Shown: in pieces, positions 1-14,900 of the stretch
How the letters are laid out: each line of letters opens with the position of its first letter
How positions within the stretch are numbered: the first letter of the stretch is position 1
Notes under the pieces: generated by a model
Databases searched by the model: none
What the model saw: only the letters and a program-made list of their open reading frames with translations
What the model was told of the DNA's origin: nothing
Translations under genes and position numbers: made by a program
NCBI GenBank assembly: GCA_000310025.1
Contig: FN649736.1
Span: 2,027,149 to 2,072,676 of the forward strand
DNA from: Ectocarpus siliculosus
Lineage: Eukaryota; Sar; Phaeophyceae; Ectocarpales; Ectocarpaceae
Length of the DNA stretch: 45,528 nt
Direction of reading: 5' to 3'

Positions 1-504
1 GGGGAAAAAAAAAATTCCTAAGAAAAAGGCCTTTCTTTCCCGGTTCCCGGGGACCCTTAACCAAAAGGTTTTGGTGAAATGGGGGGCGGGGGACAACCAA
101 AATTTTGGAAAAGGGGCTCCTGAAAAAAAAATCAAACCCCCCCCCTTAATTTTGGATTTTTGGTCCCCCCCTATTTTAACTTACCAAGGGGAGGTTTCCA
201 ATTTTTTTTCTTTTTTTTCCCCGGCCTTTTCCCCAGGATTTTGGGATTCGGATAAGGCCCGGGTTTTTTTGGGGGGTTGGTTGGGAAATTTGGATTTTTT
301 TAGGTTAATTGGGGGAAAACCGGAAAAATTTCAAGGCCCTTTTTGGGATTCCTTAATCCTAATTTTTAATTTTCCGGGGCTTTTAGGGATCCTTTTTGTC
401 CTTAATTGGCTTCCCTTTTGGCAAAATCTAATGGGGTCCCCCCCCTTTCCCTTTTTTTGGTTTGTTTTCCTTTTTGACCCTGGGGGGGGTGGGGGGGGGG
501 GGGG
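1..504. other. Low-quality contig-end sequence
   Basis: Nearly every base is drawn out into a homopolymer (runs of G, A, C and T of 3-10), and the stretch ends in a poly-G tract at 482-504 broken by a single T at 490. From about 505 the sequence abruptly becomes normal complexity. This is the texture of an over-called Sanger read tail, not of biological DNA. The long open frame across 71-964 depends on this stretch and should not be taken as a gene. Confidence 0.85.
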
Positions 505-1842
505 TACGCGGCGCCACGTAGAATTCCTTCTTGCGGTTCGACTTACGGCGCGGCCCATGGTATTAAAAAAAAAACATTGGGACCGTACAGCCTGTGGCTT
601 CATCATAGGAAAGGAAAAAAGTGGCTTCACCGCGGTTGTCTCTGCAGATATTGTCGAGCGTCAATTATTTGGCGCGCAACCGATATTCACGAGCAAGCTG
701 ACCGACGAGCACATGACAATGCCGACCCGAGGCATTTCAACCATAATTGTCCCCGCCCGCGTCATGGGTCCATTTAAAAGACGTGCTATGAATGGCGTAA
801 TTTCTCGAAGTTCCAGACAAGGAGAATTCCCGGTGTTGCTGCATACTACGCCAACCGTGGTGAGAAACACAGGTATTCCCACCATCCTGACCGTGTTGGG
901 GGAGAGGGCATGTAGTTCGAACTTGACTCTGCGCTCTCGCGGCTATGCATCGTTCGAGACATGACCAAATATTCTGAGAACATTCCCGGGTATATTTCAC
1001 CCGCAGTAGATCGATTCCAACCATGCGACCGAAGCGATTTAGGTGGCCAATGCCACTACACTAGTAAAGTCATGTTCGCGATCATCGATACCTGGCGGAG
1101 TGATGTTTCTTTCACTCACACGAACGTGCATGTGCACACACACACCATTGACAACAAAATGTGCGTCGCGGAGCTGTTGCATCGTTCAATGCAGCCGTTC
1201 GGACACATCACACCGGGAGATACTGCTCGACCAGTTGATGCTTCGGTTCCCGAAAACCTAGGCCCTGATAATGTGTACTCGACATTCGAGAAACTAACGC
1301 CGTGGTCGGCGCCAAGTTAAAGTGGTGTGTCGAGGAATTGTCTTCGACACCGCGGTGCGGAAATACCAACAACGGGCCGATGCATGAGGCACGACCCAGC
1401 CGGTTCTTTCGCCCATCCACGAAATACACGAGTAACCGCCAAAGGTATCAGAGTCTTGCGAAGGGGCGGGTCCCCTTTCCCCTACACGCAGCGTTTCTTA
1501 TGGGCAAGGTAAAACAGACCTTCGCTGGTTTCCTCCCACCATGATAAACAGCAAATTCTTTAGGACATTGACGGCCGGAACCGTGTACACAAGTTCATGA
1601 TCGCCGGGTTAGCATGGAACTAGTGCTCATTTTTTTCTCGTAAGGAGTCGCACGTTTCTCAGCACGTTTCGTTATTTTCACTGGACAATACGAAAGCAAT
1701 CTCCATTATTTCCCCCGTGTGATTGCAGCAGCTGCCTCCGTATCTACAACGCGTCGGAACGGAAGAGCAGCGTTTTTGTGACGAACGTTGGCTGCTGTCA
1801 CCGATGCGGACGCAACCGTCTTGCATGAGCGTAGCGATCGGC
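505..1842. other. No gene seen left of the minisatellite
   Basis: Short open frames exist on both strands, but none shows recognisable domains, exon-like splice borders or a coding composition. A short CA-rich tract (CACACACACACACC) lies near 1134-1147. I see nothing else that can be supported here. Confidence 0.5.
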
Positions 1843-4800
1843 AACAGGGCACCGTTCGAGCGAGTTTCCGGGTATATACATTGGTATGCTTGTTTTCATG
1901 TGTCAATGGCGGCGTCAGCTCGTGAGAACCGACATGATTTTTTTTTTGGTATATTTGACACTCCGGATCCCACTACCGGCGGACTTTGCGACTACCGCTG
2001 ACTTTGCAGCAGCGGCTAGGGCCAATCCCAAACTCAGCGACCGGGTACCGTTCGAGCGTTTGAATGTTCGATTTATATAGACTGTATAGATATTTTACCT
2101 TCTGATTTGGCGGTGGCGGCCGAAACCCGCCCCGAGCTCCGTAACAGGACACAGTTCGAGCGGTTGTGGCACTCCTGATCCGACGACCTACTGAGTTGGC
2201 GCCGGCAGCCGAAGCCCGACACAAACTCAGCAACATGGCACCGTTCGAGCGACTATCATTGCACTCCGGACCCTACTACCTACTGAGTATCCAGCAGGCA
2301 TGGCGTCAGGTTTTATCGACGACCGGATCCGTGCCTACTGAGGAGGCGGTGGTGGCCGAAGCCAGCCCCCAAGCTCAGTAACAGGGCACTGTTCGAGCGA
2401 CGTTTCTTGTTCTTGTTTTTTTTCCTCCCTTCTCAGATATATATTTATTTCGTTGCACCCCGGATCCGACGACCTACTGAGTTTTCGGCGATGGCCGAAA
2501 CCAGCCCCCCGGCTCATTGGCAGGGAATCGTTCGAGCGACGTTCGTTGCGCTCCGGATCCGACTACCTGCTAGCTGTGCAGCGGTGCATGGGCCAGCGGT
2601 CGGCAGGGCACCGTTCGAGCCACAGCTGACAATTGTTTGACACTATGTTATGGTTATTGCACTCAGGATCCGACTAGCCTACCGAATTGGCGGCGATGAA
2701 CAGAGCCATCCGCCGGCTCAGTACCAGGGCGCCGTTCGAGGGACAATATATTGTTCTTTGTTACTGTTTTCTATTTATCGTGATGGAACTCCAGATCCGA
2801 CTACCTACTGAGTTGGCGGCGATGGCCGGGGCCAGCCGCCGGCTCAGTAACAGGGAACCGTTCGAGCGGCAGTTTACTGTTGTTGAACGATGGTGTCTAT
2901 CTTATTGTGATTACACTCCGGTGGCCAACACCAGCCGCAAACGCAGCGACCGGTCACCGTTCGAGGCACATATCGTTCTTGTTTTATTTGTATACTCCGG
3001 ATCCGACTAACGTACTGAGTTGGCGTTCAGCAACAGGGCACCGTTCGAGCGACAATTTATTGTAGTTTAACGTTGCACCCCGGAGCTGACTACCTGCTGA
3101 GGTGGCGGCAATGGCCGAAGCCAGTCCCGATCTCAGCAGCAGGAAACCGTTCGAGCGACAATTTGTTGTTGTTTAACATCTCATGTTCTTCATTGCCCAC
3201 GTTGTCGGCAATGGTCGAAGCCAGCCACGGGCTCAGCAGCAGGGCACCGTTCGAGCGACAATTCATTGTTGTTTAACATTGCTTGTATTCGTTGTCCACT
3301 CCGGATCCGACTACCTACTGAGGTGGCGGCAACGGCCGAAGCCAGCCCGGCGCTCAGCAGCAAGGCACCGTCCGAGTGACAATTTGTTTTTTGTTGGTTG
3401 ACATCTCATGTCAGTCGTTGTCCACCCCGGATCAGACTACCTGCTGAGATGGCGGCAACGGTCGACGCCAGCCCCGAGCTCAGCAGCAAGACACCGTTCG
3501 AGCGACAACTTGTCGTTGTTTAACATTGCATGTATTTCATGTCCACCCCGGATCCGACTATCTGCTGAGGTGGCGGCAACGGCCGAAGCCAGCCCCGCGC
3601 TCAGCAGCAGGGCACCGTTCGAGCGACAATTCATTGTTGTTTAACATTGCTTCGTATTCATTGCGCACCCCGGATCCGACTACCTACTGAGGTGGCGGCA
3701 ACGGTCGAAGCCAGCCCCGAGCTCAGCAGCAGGGCAGGGTTCCAGCGACAATTCGTTGTTGTTTAAGATTGCTTTTATTCGTTGTCCACTCCGGATCCGA
3801 CTACCTACTGAGTTGGCGGCAACGGCCGAAGCCAGCCACGGGCTCAGCAGCAGGGCAAGGTTCGAGCGACAATATACATTCGTTCAGCATTGCTTGATTC
3901 ATTGTGCACCCCGGATCCGACTACCTACTGAGGTGGTGGAAATGGCCGAAGCCGGCCACGAGCTCAGCAGCAGGGCACCGTTCGAGTGACAATTCATTGT
4001 TGTTTAACATTGCTTGTATTCGTTGTCAACTCCGGATCCGACTACCTGTTGAGGTGGCGGCAACGGTCGAAGCCAGCCCCGAGCTCAGCAGCAGGGCACC
4101 GTTCGAGCGACAATTTATTGTTGTTTAACGTTGCTTTGTATTCATTGTGCACCCCGGAGCCGGCTACCTACTGAGGTGGCGGCAACGGCCGAAGCCAGCC
4201 CCGCGCTCAGCAGCAGGGCACCGTTCGAGCGACAATTCATTGTTGTTTAACATTGCTTTTATTCGTTGTCCACTCCGGATCCGACTACCTACTGAGGTGG
4301 TGGAAATGGCCGAAGCCGGCCACGAGCTCAGCAGCAGGGCACCGTTCGAGTGACAATTCATTGTTGTTTAACATTGCTTGTATTCGTTGTCAACTCCGGA
4401 TCCGACTACCTACTGAGGTGGTGGCAACGGCCGAAGCCAGCCCCGAGCTCAGCAGCAAGGCACCGTTCGAGCGACAAATTTGTTTTTTGTTGTTTGACAT
4501 CGCATGTTAGTCGTTGTCCACCCCGGATCCGACTACCTGTTGAGGTGGCGGCAACGGTCGAAGCCAGCCCCGAGCTCAGCAGCAGGGCCCCGTTCGAGCG
4601 ACAATTTATTGTTGTTTAGCATTGCATGTATTGGATCTCCACCCCTGATCCGACTATCTGCTGAGGTGGCGGCAATGGTCGAAGCCAGCCCCGAGCTCAG
4701 CAGCAGGGCACCGTTCGAGCGACAACTTGTTGTTGTTTAACATTGCTTTCTATTCATTGTCCACCCCGGAGCCGACTACCTGCTGAGGTGGCAACGGCCG

Positions 4801-6556
4801 AAGCCAGCCACGGGCTCAGCAGCAGGGCAAGGTTCGAGCGACAATTTACTGTTGTTCAACATTGCTTGATTCATTGTCCACCCCGGATCCAGTACCTGCT
4901 GAGGTGGTTGCGACGGCCGAAGACAGCCCCGAGCTCAGCAGCAGGGCACCGTTCGAGCGACAATTTATGGTTGTCTAACATTGCATGTTATTAGTTGTCA
5001 ACCCCGGATCCGACTACCTACTGAGTTGCCGGAAATGGTCGAAGCCAGCCACGAGCTCAGCAGCAGGGCACCGTTCGAGCGACGATTCATTGCTGTTTAA
5101 CATTGCATGTTGTTCATTGTCCACCCCGGATCCGACTACCTACTGAGGTGGTGGCAATGGTCGAAGCCAGCCCCGAGCTCAGCAGCAAGGCACCGTTCGA
5201 GCGACAATTTAGTGTTGTTTAGCATTGCATGTATTTCATGTCCACCCCGGATCCGACTATCTGCTGAGGTGGTTGCAACGGCCGAAGACAGCCACGAGCT
5301 CAGCAGCAGGGCACCGTTCGAACGATAATTTATGATTGTCTAACATTGCATGTTATTAGTTGTCAACCCCGGATCCGACCACCTGCTGAGTTGGCGAAAA
5401 TGGTCGAAGCCAGCCCCGAGCTCAGCAGCAGGGCACCGTTCGAGCGACAGTTTATGATTGTCTAACATTGCATGTTATTAGTTGTCAACCCCGGATCCGA
5501 CTACCTGCTGAGTTGGCGAAAATGGTCGAAGCCAGCCCCGAGCTCAGCAGCAGGGCACCGTTCGAGCGACAGATTATGGTTGTCTAACATTGCATGTTAT
5601 TAGTTGTCAACCCCGGATCCGACTACCTGCTGAGTTGGCGAAAATGGTCGAAGCCAGCCCCGAGCTCAGCAGCAGGGCACCGTTCGAGCGACAGTTTATG
5701 ATTGTCTAACATTGCATGTTATTAGTTGTCAACCCCGGATCCGACTACCTGCTGAGTTGGCGAAAATGGTCGAAGCCAGCCACGAGCTCAGCAGCAGGGC
5801 ACCGTTCGAGCGACAATTCGTTGTTGTTCAACATTGCTTTGTATTCATTGTGCACCCCGGATCTGACTACCTGCTGAGTTGGCGGCAACGGTCGAAGCCA
5901 GCCCCGCGCTCAGCAGCAGGGCACCGTTCGAGCGACAATTTGTTTGTTGTATGACATCGCATGTTGTTCGTTGTCCACCCCTGATCCGACTACCTGCTGA
6001 GGTGGCGGCAATGGTCGAAGCCAGCCCCGCGCTCAGCAGCAGGGCACCGTTCGAGCGACGATTTTATTGTTGTTCAACATTGCTTTTATCCATTGTCCAC
6101 CCCGGATCCGACTACCTGCTGAGGTGGCGGCAACGGCTGAAGCCAGCCCCGCGCTCAGCAGCAGGGCACCGTTCGAGCGATAATTTATTGTTGTTTAACA
6201 TTGCTTTGTATTTATTGTCCACCCCGGATCCGACTACCTACTGAGTTGACGGCAATGGTCGAAGCCAGCCCCGCGCTCAGCAGTAGGGCACCGTTCGAGC
6301 GACAATTTTTTAGTTGTTCAACATTGTATGTTATTCATTGTTCACGCCGGATGCGACTACCTACTGAGGTGCCGGCAACGGCCGAAGCCAGCCCCGCTAT
6401 CAAAAGGACACGGCACCGTTCGAGCGACAATTTTTTTTGTTGTTGTTTAACATTGCATGTTGTTCATTGTCCACCCCGGATCCGACTACCTACTGAGGTG
6501 GTGGCAATGGTCGAAGCCAGCCCCGAGCTCAGCAGCAGGGCACCGTTCGAGCGACA
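1843..6556. repeat. Minisatellite, about 40 units of 121 bp
   Basis: A head-to-tail array marked by the core GCACCGTTCGAGCGACAA, which recurs about 40 times. In the uniform part the spacing is exactly 121 bases (cores near 5438, 5559, 5680, 5801 and 5922). Each unit has a GC-rich half (CCCCGGATCCGACTACCTGC, then a GGTGGCGGCAA-like block, GAAGCCAGCC and GAGCTCAGCAGCAGG) and a T-rich half (ATTGTTGTTTAACATTGC-like). Units left of about 3100 are diverged, with spacing from about 85 to 200 bases; units right of 5300 are nearly identical. 121 is not a multiple of three, so each unit shifts frame. The many small open frames repeating PRIRLPTEVAATAEASP-like peptides are therefore artefacts of the repeat. 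Confidence 0.95.
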
Positions 6557-7027
6557 TTGTTTCGCCTGCATGCTATATGGCATTGCGGGGGAGATATGCT
6601 GGGTGGTATCATGCATCATCAGCCGAGCCCACGACTCCGTTTCTATTTTCTCGTGTTTATGGCGTACCTACATTCCCACACGGGAGTTCGATCACGTGTA
6701 GGGCGTTGGTTCAATCACGTTTAGTGCGTTGGGTGGTGGAGACGGTTACGCATAGTTGCGCATAGATAGCAGAATACCAGCATAGGGGTGGCGTCATGAT
6801 GAGGATACCGGTACGTATATAGTCACAGCAGTAGCCCTCGATTGCTGTTCGCCTACCGCTCGGTTGCAGAAACTGAACGCTGGCGGAGGCAGACGAGAAG
6901 TACAAATGGGAGCACACAGCAGACTGCTGTCGAGCCGACTGGGCGAATTGCGTGATCTCATGTGGCGGCGTCCTATGCATACCTCCATGTGTCCGCTGCC
7001 GTTGTGGCACTCGATACACATTCATAG
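6557..7027. other. Spacer or 5' part of the coiled-coil gene
   Basis: A small tandem repeat of about 24 bases (GTTCGATCACGTGTAGGGCG, then GTTCAATCACGTTTAGTGCG) lies at about 6687-6736. A plus-strand open stretch at 6864-6965 (peptide ending SSRLGELRDLM) could be an upstream exon of the next gene, but I could not fix its splice sites. The gene's start codon was not identified. Confidence 0.4.
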
Positions 7028-9772
<2,745 letters not shown>

Positions 9773-11824
9773 CCTGTCTGCTTCTCAGTGATTGTTGTTT
9801 GATGTGGGGCAGCAATGCCTGTTTTCAAGCGTGGGTTCAGCGCCGTGTCCTCCGTGGTGAGTGAAAGTTTGAACTCTTTCAGCCCCGTGAGCGTGGGCGT
9901 CTTGGTCTTGTTTTGTTTTGTTCTTCTGTTTGGCCTCTTGAAGTCGGGTTCTGTACATGGTCTAACCTGTATATATTGGGTTCAAGGTTGGGGTCGGGGT
10001 CTTCTGTGCTGTGTCCGTTTCGGAGACGCGGTCTTCGACTTGCCCTCTTGATGCTGATGATTGCCTTATTGTTTGTCGCGAAAAAAGTTGCACTCCCTCT
10101 TTCGCTCGTCCACCGAATGTACAGTACTACCGTAGAAACAGAATGGAGAATTTTTGTCGTGTACCATGAAAGTGCAGATTGTTGTTCTCACTTGCTTGGT
10201 CGAGCATGGTGCGAGAAACTACTTGCATTCCCCAAGTCCTGTGATTGCGCCTAAACTCGAACACAACTCTAGAAGTCATAGAGATGCTACTCTGTAGGTT
10301 GTTATGAAATGAACCACCCGGGTAAATGGCCGCTACTCGTAGCCGTCGTTTTTCTCATCTACCCACTAGAAACCGCGCTGACGTCCATCCAGACTCTGGT
10401 GCCCAAGGTGCATTTCTTCAAGGAAAATCACGAAACAAGAATGTTCACACCACCGCGCAAGGTCTTTCACTCATCCATATCAATTGAGGCACCAAAACAG
10501 CGAAAATCGTCGTCAAAAGTGTAGCTCCAACACAGTCAGTCTGCGGTCAAGAAGAGGCCCTATCCTGCCCTTGGTACATGGAAGGAAAAATACAAGGAGA
10601 GGGCAAGAGCGAGGAGAGGCACCAAAACGAAACAAAGGGGAGAGAAATTCCACGGAATGAATGAATGACCGGGTGTGACAGAGATATCTACGAACAAATG
10701 GATGCGTCATTTTCATTGGAGAAAGTACATTGAAAATGTCCGTAGTAGTATTGATCCTCGCCTTACACCCGAGTGGCTCCGAGGTGTTTCCATTCTCCAC
10801 ACTGCACATGGCAATGTTTCAACTGAACCTCGAGCAGGGGGAGGGCCGCAAGCACGAACTGCGGTACATTACTATTGATTGGGAAGGGGGGCCTGTGGGG
10901 TGTCTCGTTATCCCGTCTGAGAGAATATTTTCCGATCAACAAACCCCCCGAAGTGTATGTTCGGGCTGCTTCTATAAATCTGCTGTGCCTAACGCTTGGT
11001 CGGTGGTTCCACAGGGGGGGGTTCTGTAGCAGTTTCTACACTATTTACACTGATCTGCTGCTGCTACTCAGTGAGCCGAGGTCAGCTAAGGATACCAACT
11101 TTGAAGAAGGCAACCGGTGTTTGGGATTTTCACTGTCAGGAAGTGGGTGAGTCGTATGTTCACTCCACGCGCGGGAGGTAGTACATCGCGTGCCGTGCAC
11201 ACCACGCCAAGCTGCGTTTGTCAGTCGCACACGCACCACTGCTTTGCAAGTGCTAATGAGGTGTTCACCGCTGATGTCTCGTACTACAGCAGTAGAGTAC
11301 ACGTATCGTCCCTTGGCAGCTCGCGCGGGCATGAGCGGCGAAACAATTGCATTTTCACAATTCAAGAGACATTCTGCACCATCCGAAACATATGATGAAT
11401 CGGATTCACGCTCGAAAGCTATATATATGTACGTAGCCCATCATGAACCACGCCTCAAGACCTCTGTGCCTGCAAACCATCTCGGAGTCGTCATGCGCTT
11501 GCGTGGCTCATTCGATACGGTATATGTGCCGGCTATGCATTGGTTATAGACGCACGCAAAGGGAGGGAGGCCGCCAAAAATAACACTCGACCTGCATTCC
11601 GCCGCAAGCAACCTTGTGCACTTTCTTTCGTGAGAGGAGCTACATTTGGTACAGCCGAAATTACTCCCGCACCAGACATAGGTGATGGCCTTGAGGATAT
11701 ATGATGCAGCCGAGTTGGAAATTGGTCCTTAGCTTGGTGTCCCTCCGTGACATCATCATAGTCTATTCACTCGACAGACTTTCGTCGTTCGCTGGAAGTA
11801 CGGACTTACAAGTAAGTGAAGTTC
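9773..11824. other. No convincing gene
   Basis: A short frame at 9815-9858 (PVFKRGFSAVSSV, followed by GTGAGT) might be one more exon of the preceding gene. Right of 9.9 kb the frames on either strand lack coding composition, domains or clean splice pairs. I see no promoter, RNA gene or mobile element that can be supported. Confidence 0.4.
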
Positions 11825-12134
11825 TGAAACCAAATGTGTAGTGCCCGAGACACGCCCAAGACTGTGGCCGCAGCACCACCTGGGCGGTGTCGTAAACAAG
11901 GCACCGCCCCAACCTGTCCGAGAACCTATCTCATGGGCACAAAAAAAAATTGCACTGCCCCCAGCTGTCACACAAGCAGCCATTTGGTCGAAACCTATGC
12001 GTGTTGCCGAGATACACCCAAGAATGTGGCCGCAGCAGCACCGCCTCGCGGGTGTCGTACACAAGGCACCGCGCGAACCTCATCCTATGGGTACAAAACA
12101 AATATTGCTGTGTTCCCACGCCCGCCAGCTGTTG
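11825..12134. repeat. Diverged two-copy tandem repeat, about 160 bp
   Basis: Copy 1 (about 11825-11975) and copy 2 (about 11988-12134) align along their length. Shared landmarks are GAAACC-AATGTGT/GCGTGTT, GCCCGAGACACGCCCAAGA versus GCCGAGATACACCCAAGA, TGTGGCCGCAGCA, GTGTCGTA-ACAAGGCACCGC, AACCT, TATGGGCAC/TATGGGTAC and CCAGCTGT. Mismatches and small indels are many, so the duplication is old. Confidence 0.75.
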
Positions 12135-12847
12135 GTTAGCCGTTATTAAGCCAATGATTTACTCGTGATTGCCGAGAGACATGTGGTTGACGCGATATAT
12201 GTAGACCTACATGTTGCCTTTCGCTAGTTGAATAACTACCGGTCATGTTCAGATAGTGCTGATGTTTTTGCTCCTGCTACTTCGACGTTTGCGCAGCGCT
12301 AATGTGTGGCACACGCATACGTGTCTGTTCGGGCGGTACAAATTCCCTTCCAAAGGCTTACAGTCTGGAATGGGGAGAACCGTTCAGCTACTTGATGATG
12401 TACGGTCACGTTGCGAAGCATATATTGCGTTCGGATGTTGAAAACGTCACCACAGTGACGCGTAGTCGACGGAACATCGCATATCGAAGATAGTACCGGA
12501 CGTCAGAAGAACAATTGCGTTCGAAATTGGAGCAATCGATGAACACACCCTTGCACACGAACGCGCCAAAAGAAAAATAAAGGATACTCGATGTAACCGC
12601 ACCCTGCCTTCTTCATAGGCGCAAAAGATTGACGCTGAAACAGACTACCTCCCCTTCCCGCCGTAGGAAAAACTCCATGGTCAACTATGTACGTATTTGG
12701 TTCTTTTTCTCGCCCGCCGCTGTCCACCTTCGGTCAAATCCTTCATCCTTGTTGATCTACGGGATTTGTCCTTCAGTCCCCACGGGTTGGCGGGCGTCGC
12801 GGTACAGCCAATGCGTGATTGCTCCACTTCTCGCTTGACGTCAAAAC

Positions 12848-13490
12848 CTAGTCGACAAGTGTCAGCCTCCCTTTCTTGGGGACCTGCACGGGATTCGTGG
12901 CCGTCTGCCCACCGAGCAGGTACTGGATGCATGCCCCGACTTTGGGTCTATACACCCAGGGCTTGTAGTCAGGCGAAACTGACCGCAAGAGTTCTCCCAC
13001 GGTCTCCTTGCTCTTCGCCATAATCGTGGCGAACACTCGGATGCCTCGCGGCGTTCTGACGCACCTTGTGCACGTTCTCCGGGGTGCACGCCCTCGTTGT
13101 CGTCTGACGCCGAGCTTGTTGGATCGCTCACCGAGGTAGCCCTTTTGGGTTCTTCATCACCTTCGTCAGCTCCCTTGAGAAGGCTTGACTATTTTTGACG
13201 AAGCGAACAGGGGGGGGGCCGCAGGGCTTCCGTTCACAAGGTATGGCCAGATATCCAGCATGCTTTCACGACAACGTGATTTCACCGGAAGTTTCATCCT
13301 TGGCGTCAGTTTTGCGAAACGCCTCCTGTCGGTTGTCGTGGCGTGTGGGGTCGTCGATGTCTTCGTCAATCTTCACACCGAACAAGCCCGTGGAGTTGGC
13401 CTGCTCTGTGAGCGAGCGCACACACTCGACGTGAGAAGGTTGCTCTTGGTCGACGGCGGCGGCGGGAGCCTCCTGTTGGTTGCCATGCGT
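12848..13490 (-). CDS. Fragmentary gene, acidic protein, possible frameshift
   Basis: Three minus-strand blocks look coding, but I do not recognise the protein. Block 1 (about 13490-13270) encodes an acidic stretch containing DQEQPSHVECVRSLTEQANS and VKIDEDIDDPTRHDNRQEAF. Block 2 (about 13175-13064) encodes ADEGDEEPKRATSVSDPTSS and ASDDNEGVHPGERAQ. Block 3 (about 13040-12848) encodes a probable C terminus, with ETVGELLRSVSPDYKPWVYR and PVQVPKKGRLTLVD before a TAG stop. Blocks 2 and 3 are contiguous but lie one frame apart, with no room for an intron. This means a base-call error, a real frameshift (pseudogene), or a wrong frame for block 2. The start codon is not identified. Confidence 0.4.
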
Positions 13491-14750
13491 TGTGATACAA
13501 CTTCATGTCTCGGTATGGGCCAAGCTCGTTTGTTGAAGGCATCTGAACAACATGCACCCCGTCACTGCTGGAGATCATATTTTGCCGTTGTTGACACGAT
13601 TTTGGAAAGCCCCCGTCATTTCACGATACATTGGTTGTTGCTATAGAGGGGTTCGTGTCCAGTCAGTCGGAGGACAACAAATAGAAGGCCATTGGTACAC
13701 CCTGGCGAAAGTCGTTTGGCCGTGACTTAGGGGTCACGACAATAGGAGTTGATACTGGTCTCTCCCTGCACTCTGTCGGAGAGAGCACGCCACACTGAAG
13801 CGTAGTCACGATGACACGTTAGCAGGACTAGAGGGTCAATAGGCACCGTCAAGCCGGCGCATGTTTCCCATCCCACCGATGTGTTTCATTTCGAAAGGAA
13901 GGGGCTGGGCCAACATTGAGGGAAAATTGTACTTCCGGTTTTCTGTCGATATATGTATCTCGTGTGGGGGAATACCGTAATAGTCGGAGAGTTGGCACCG
14001 GGTGCGATCGCTTTTTTAATCGTTTTTTCCTCGGTTTTTTTATCGCACCCCGGTGCCATCAATCCGACCGGTGCCATCTCTCCGACCCCGGTGCGGAAAG
14101 GCAATTGAGTCATTTCGTTTAGATTTTTGTAGGCACCCCGGTGCGATCTCTCCGACGGGTGCCATCCCCAATGAACTAACTACACACAGGTGTTGTATGC
14201 GCGCACCCCGGTGCCATCTCCCCGACCGGTACGATAGTATTGATACCAGTGTAAGCAACTCACACGCACGGTCTTCTTCACACGGTCGTTGACAATGCTA
14301 TTGATCGGTATTGTACGTGTAGGTACCGTTGTTGCTGGTTGGAAGCACACCGGTAACGGCGACGTCGACTGGTACGTCACAGCTTTCCATGCCGGGAGTG
14401 GTCTTGTGTTTGATGCGAGTTTGGCTATGGCGTGACAACAACAAACGATGTCGTTTCCATCTGAGGTGGTACCAGTACACACGGCATCAATTGTTTGTTT
14501 CCGGATTTCGTTTCGGTCTTCTTCTACGGATACCAGTACGTACGCAGCAGCACAATAGTTTCGGGTTGTGTAAGGTGGGGTAGGGTGCGGCTTGTACGTT
14601 GTGTGTTTGGTTGAGTGTACGGTTGGCAATTTCCATACCACTAAAAAAATTAAAACAACCGGCATCCCTCGTGAACCGCGACCATCCAATCTTACATAAG
14701 GGAGTGGCGCTCCGCTGACACCGTCCCCACGTGTAAAAGGTACGCACAAG

Positions 14751-14882
14751 TACCTCATTCCGGCAGCTGAAAAGGAGCTCAATTAAGGATTTGGGGGTCG
14801 GAGAGATCGCACATGGTACCTCGTTCCGGCAGCTGAAAAGGAGTTCAATCTTGGATTAGGGGGTCGGTGAGATCGCACCCGG
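14751..14882. repeat. 66-bp tandem duplication inside the TIR element
   Basis: Two adjacent copies begin TACCTCATTCCGGCAGCTGA and TACCTCGTTCCGGCAGCTGA (14751 and 14817). Both continue AAAGGAG-TCAAT and end with GGGGGTCGG-GAGATCGCAC. They bring extra inverted copies of the element's 18-base motif. Confidence 0.85.
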
Positions 14883-14900
14883 TGCGATCTCACCGACCCC
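14860..14900. repeat. Perfect 41-nt palindrome in the TIR element
   Basis: Arms 14860-14879 and 14881-14900 are exact 20-base reverse complements around a single C. The left arm reads GGGGTCGGTGAGATCGCACC. It is built from two opposed copies of the subterminal motif. It could be a nested element end, or the head-to-head junction of two elements. Confidence 0.9.

Noticed and set aside
71-964. 297-codon plus-strand open frame
   Set aside because: Most of it reads through homopolymer-stretched low-quality sequence; composition is not that of a protein and no domain is seen.
1134-1147. CA-dinucleotide run as a regulatory or recombination signal
   Set aside because: Only a few units; too short to mean anything by itself.
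5879-6701. Proline/alanine-rich repeated open frames in the minisatellite
   Set aside because: The 121-base unit changes frame at each copy, and similar peptides arise in all frames; it is a consequence of the DNA repeat.
14180-14782. 200-codon minus-strand frame inside the TIR element as a transposase
   Set aside because: No DDE-type motif or helix-turn-helix is visible; it overlaps the motif arrays and is Thr/Pro/Cys-rich without pattern.
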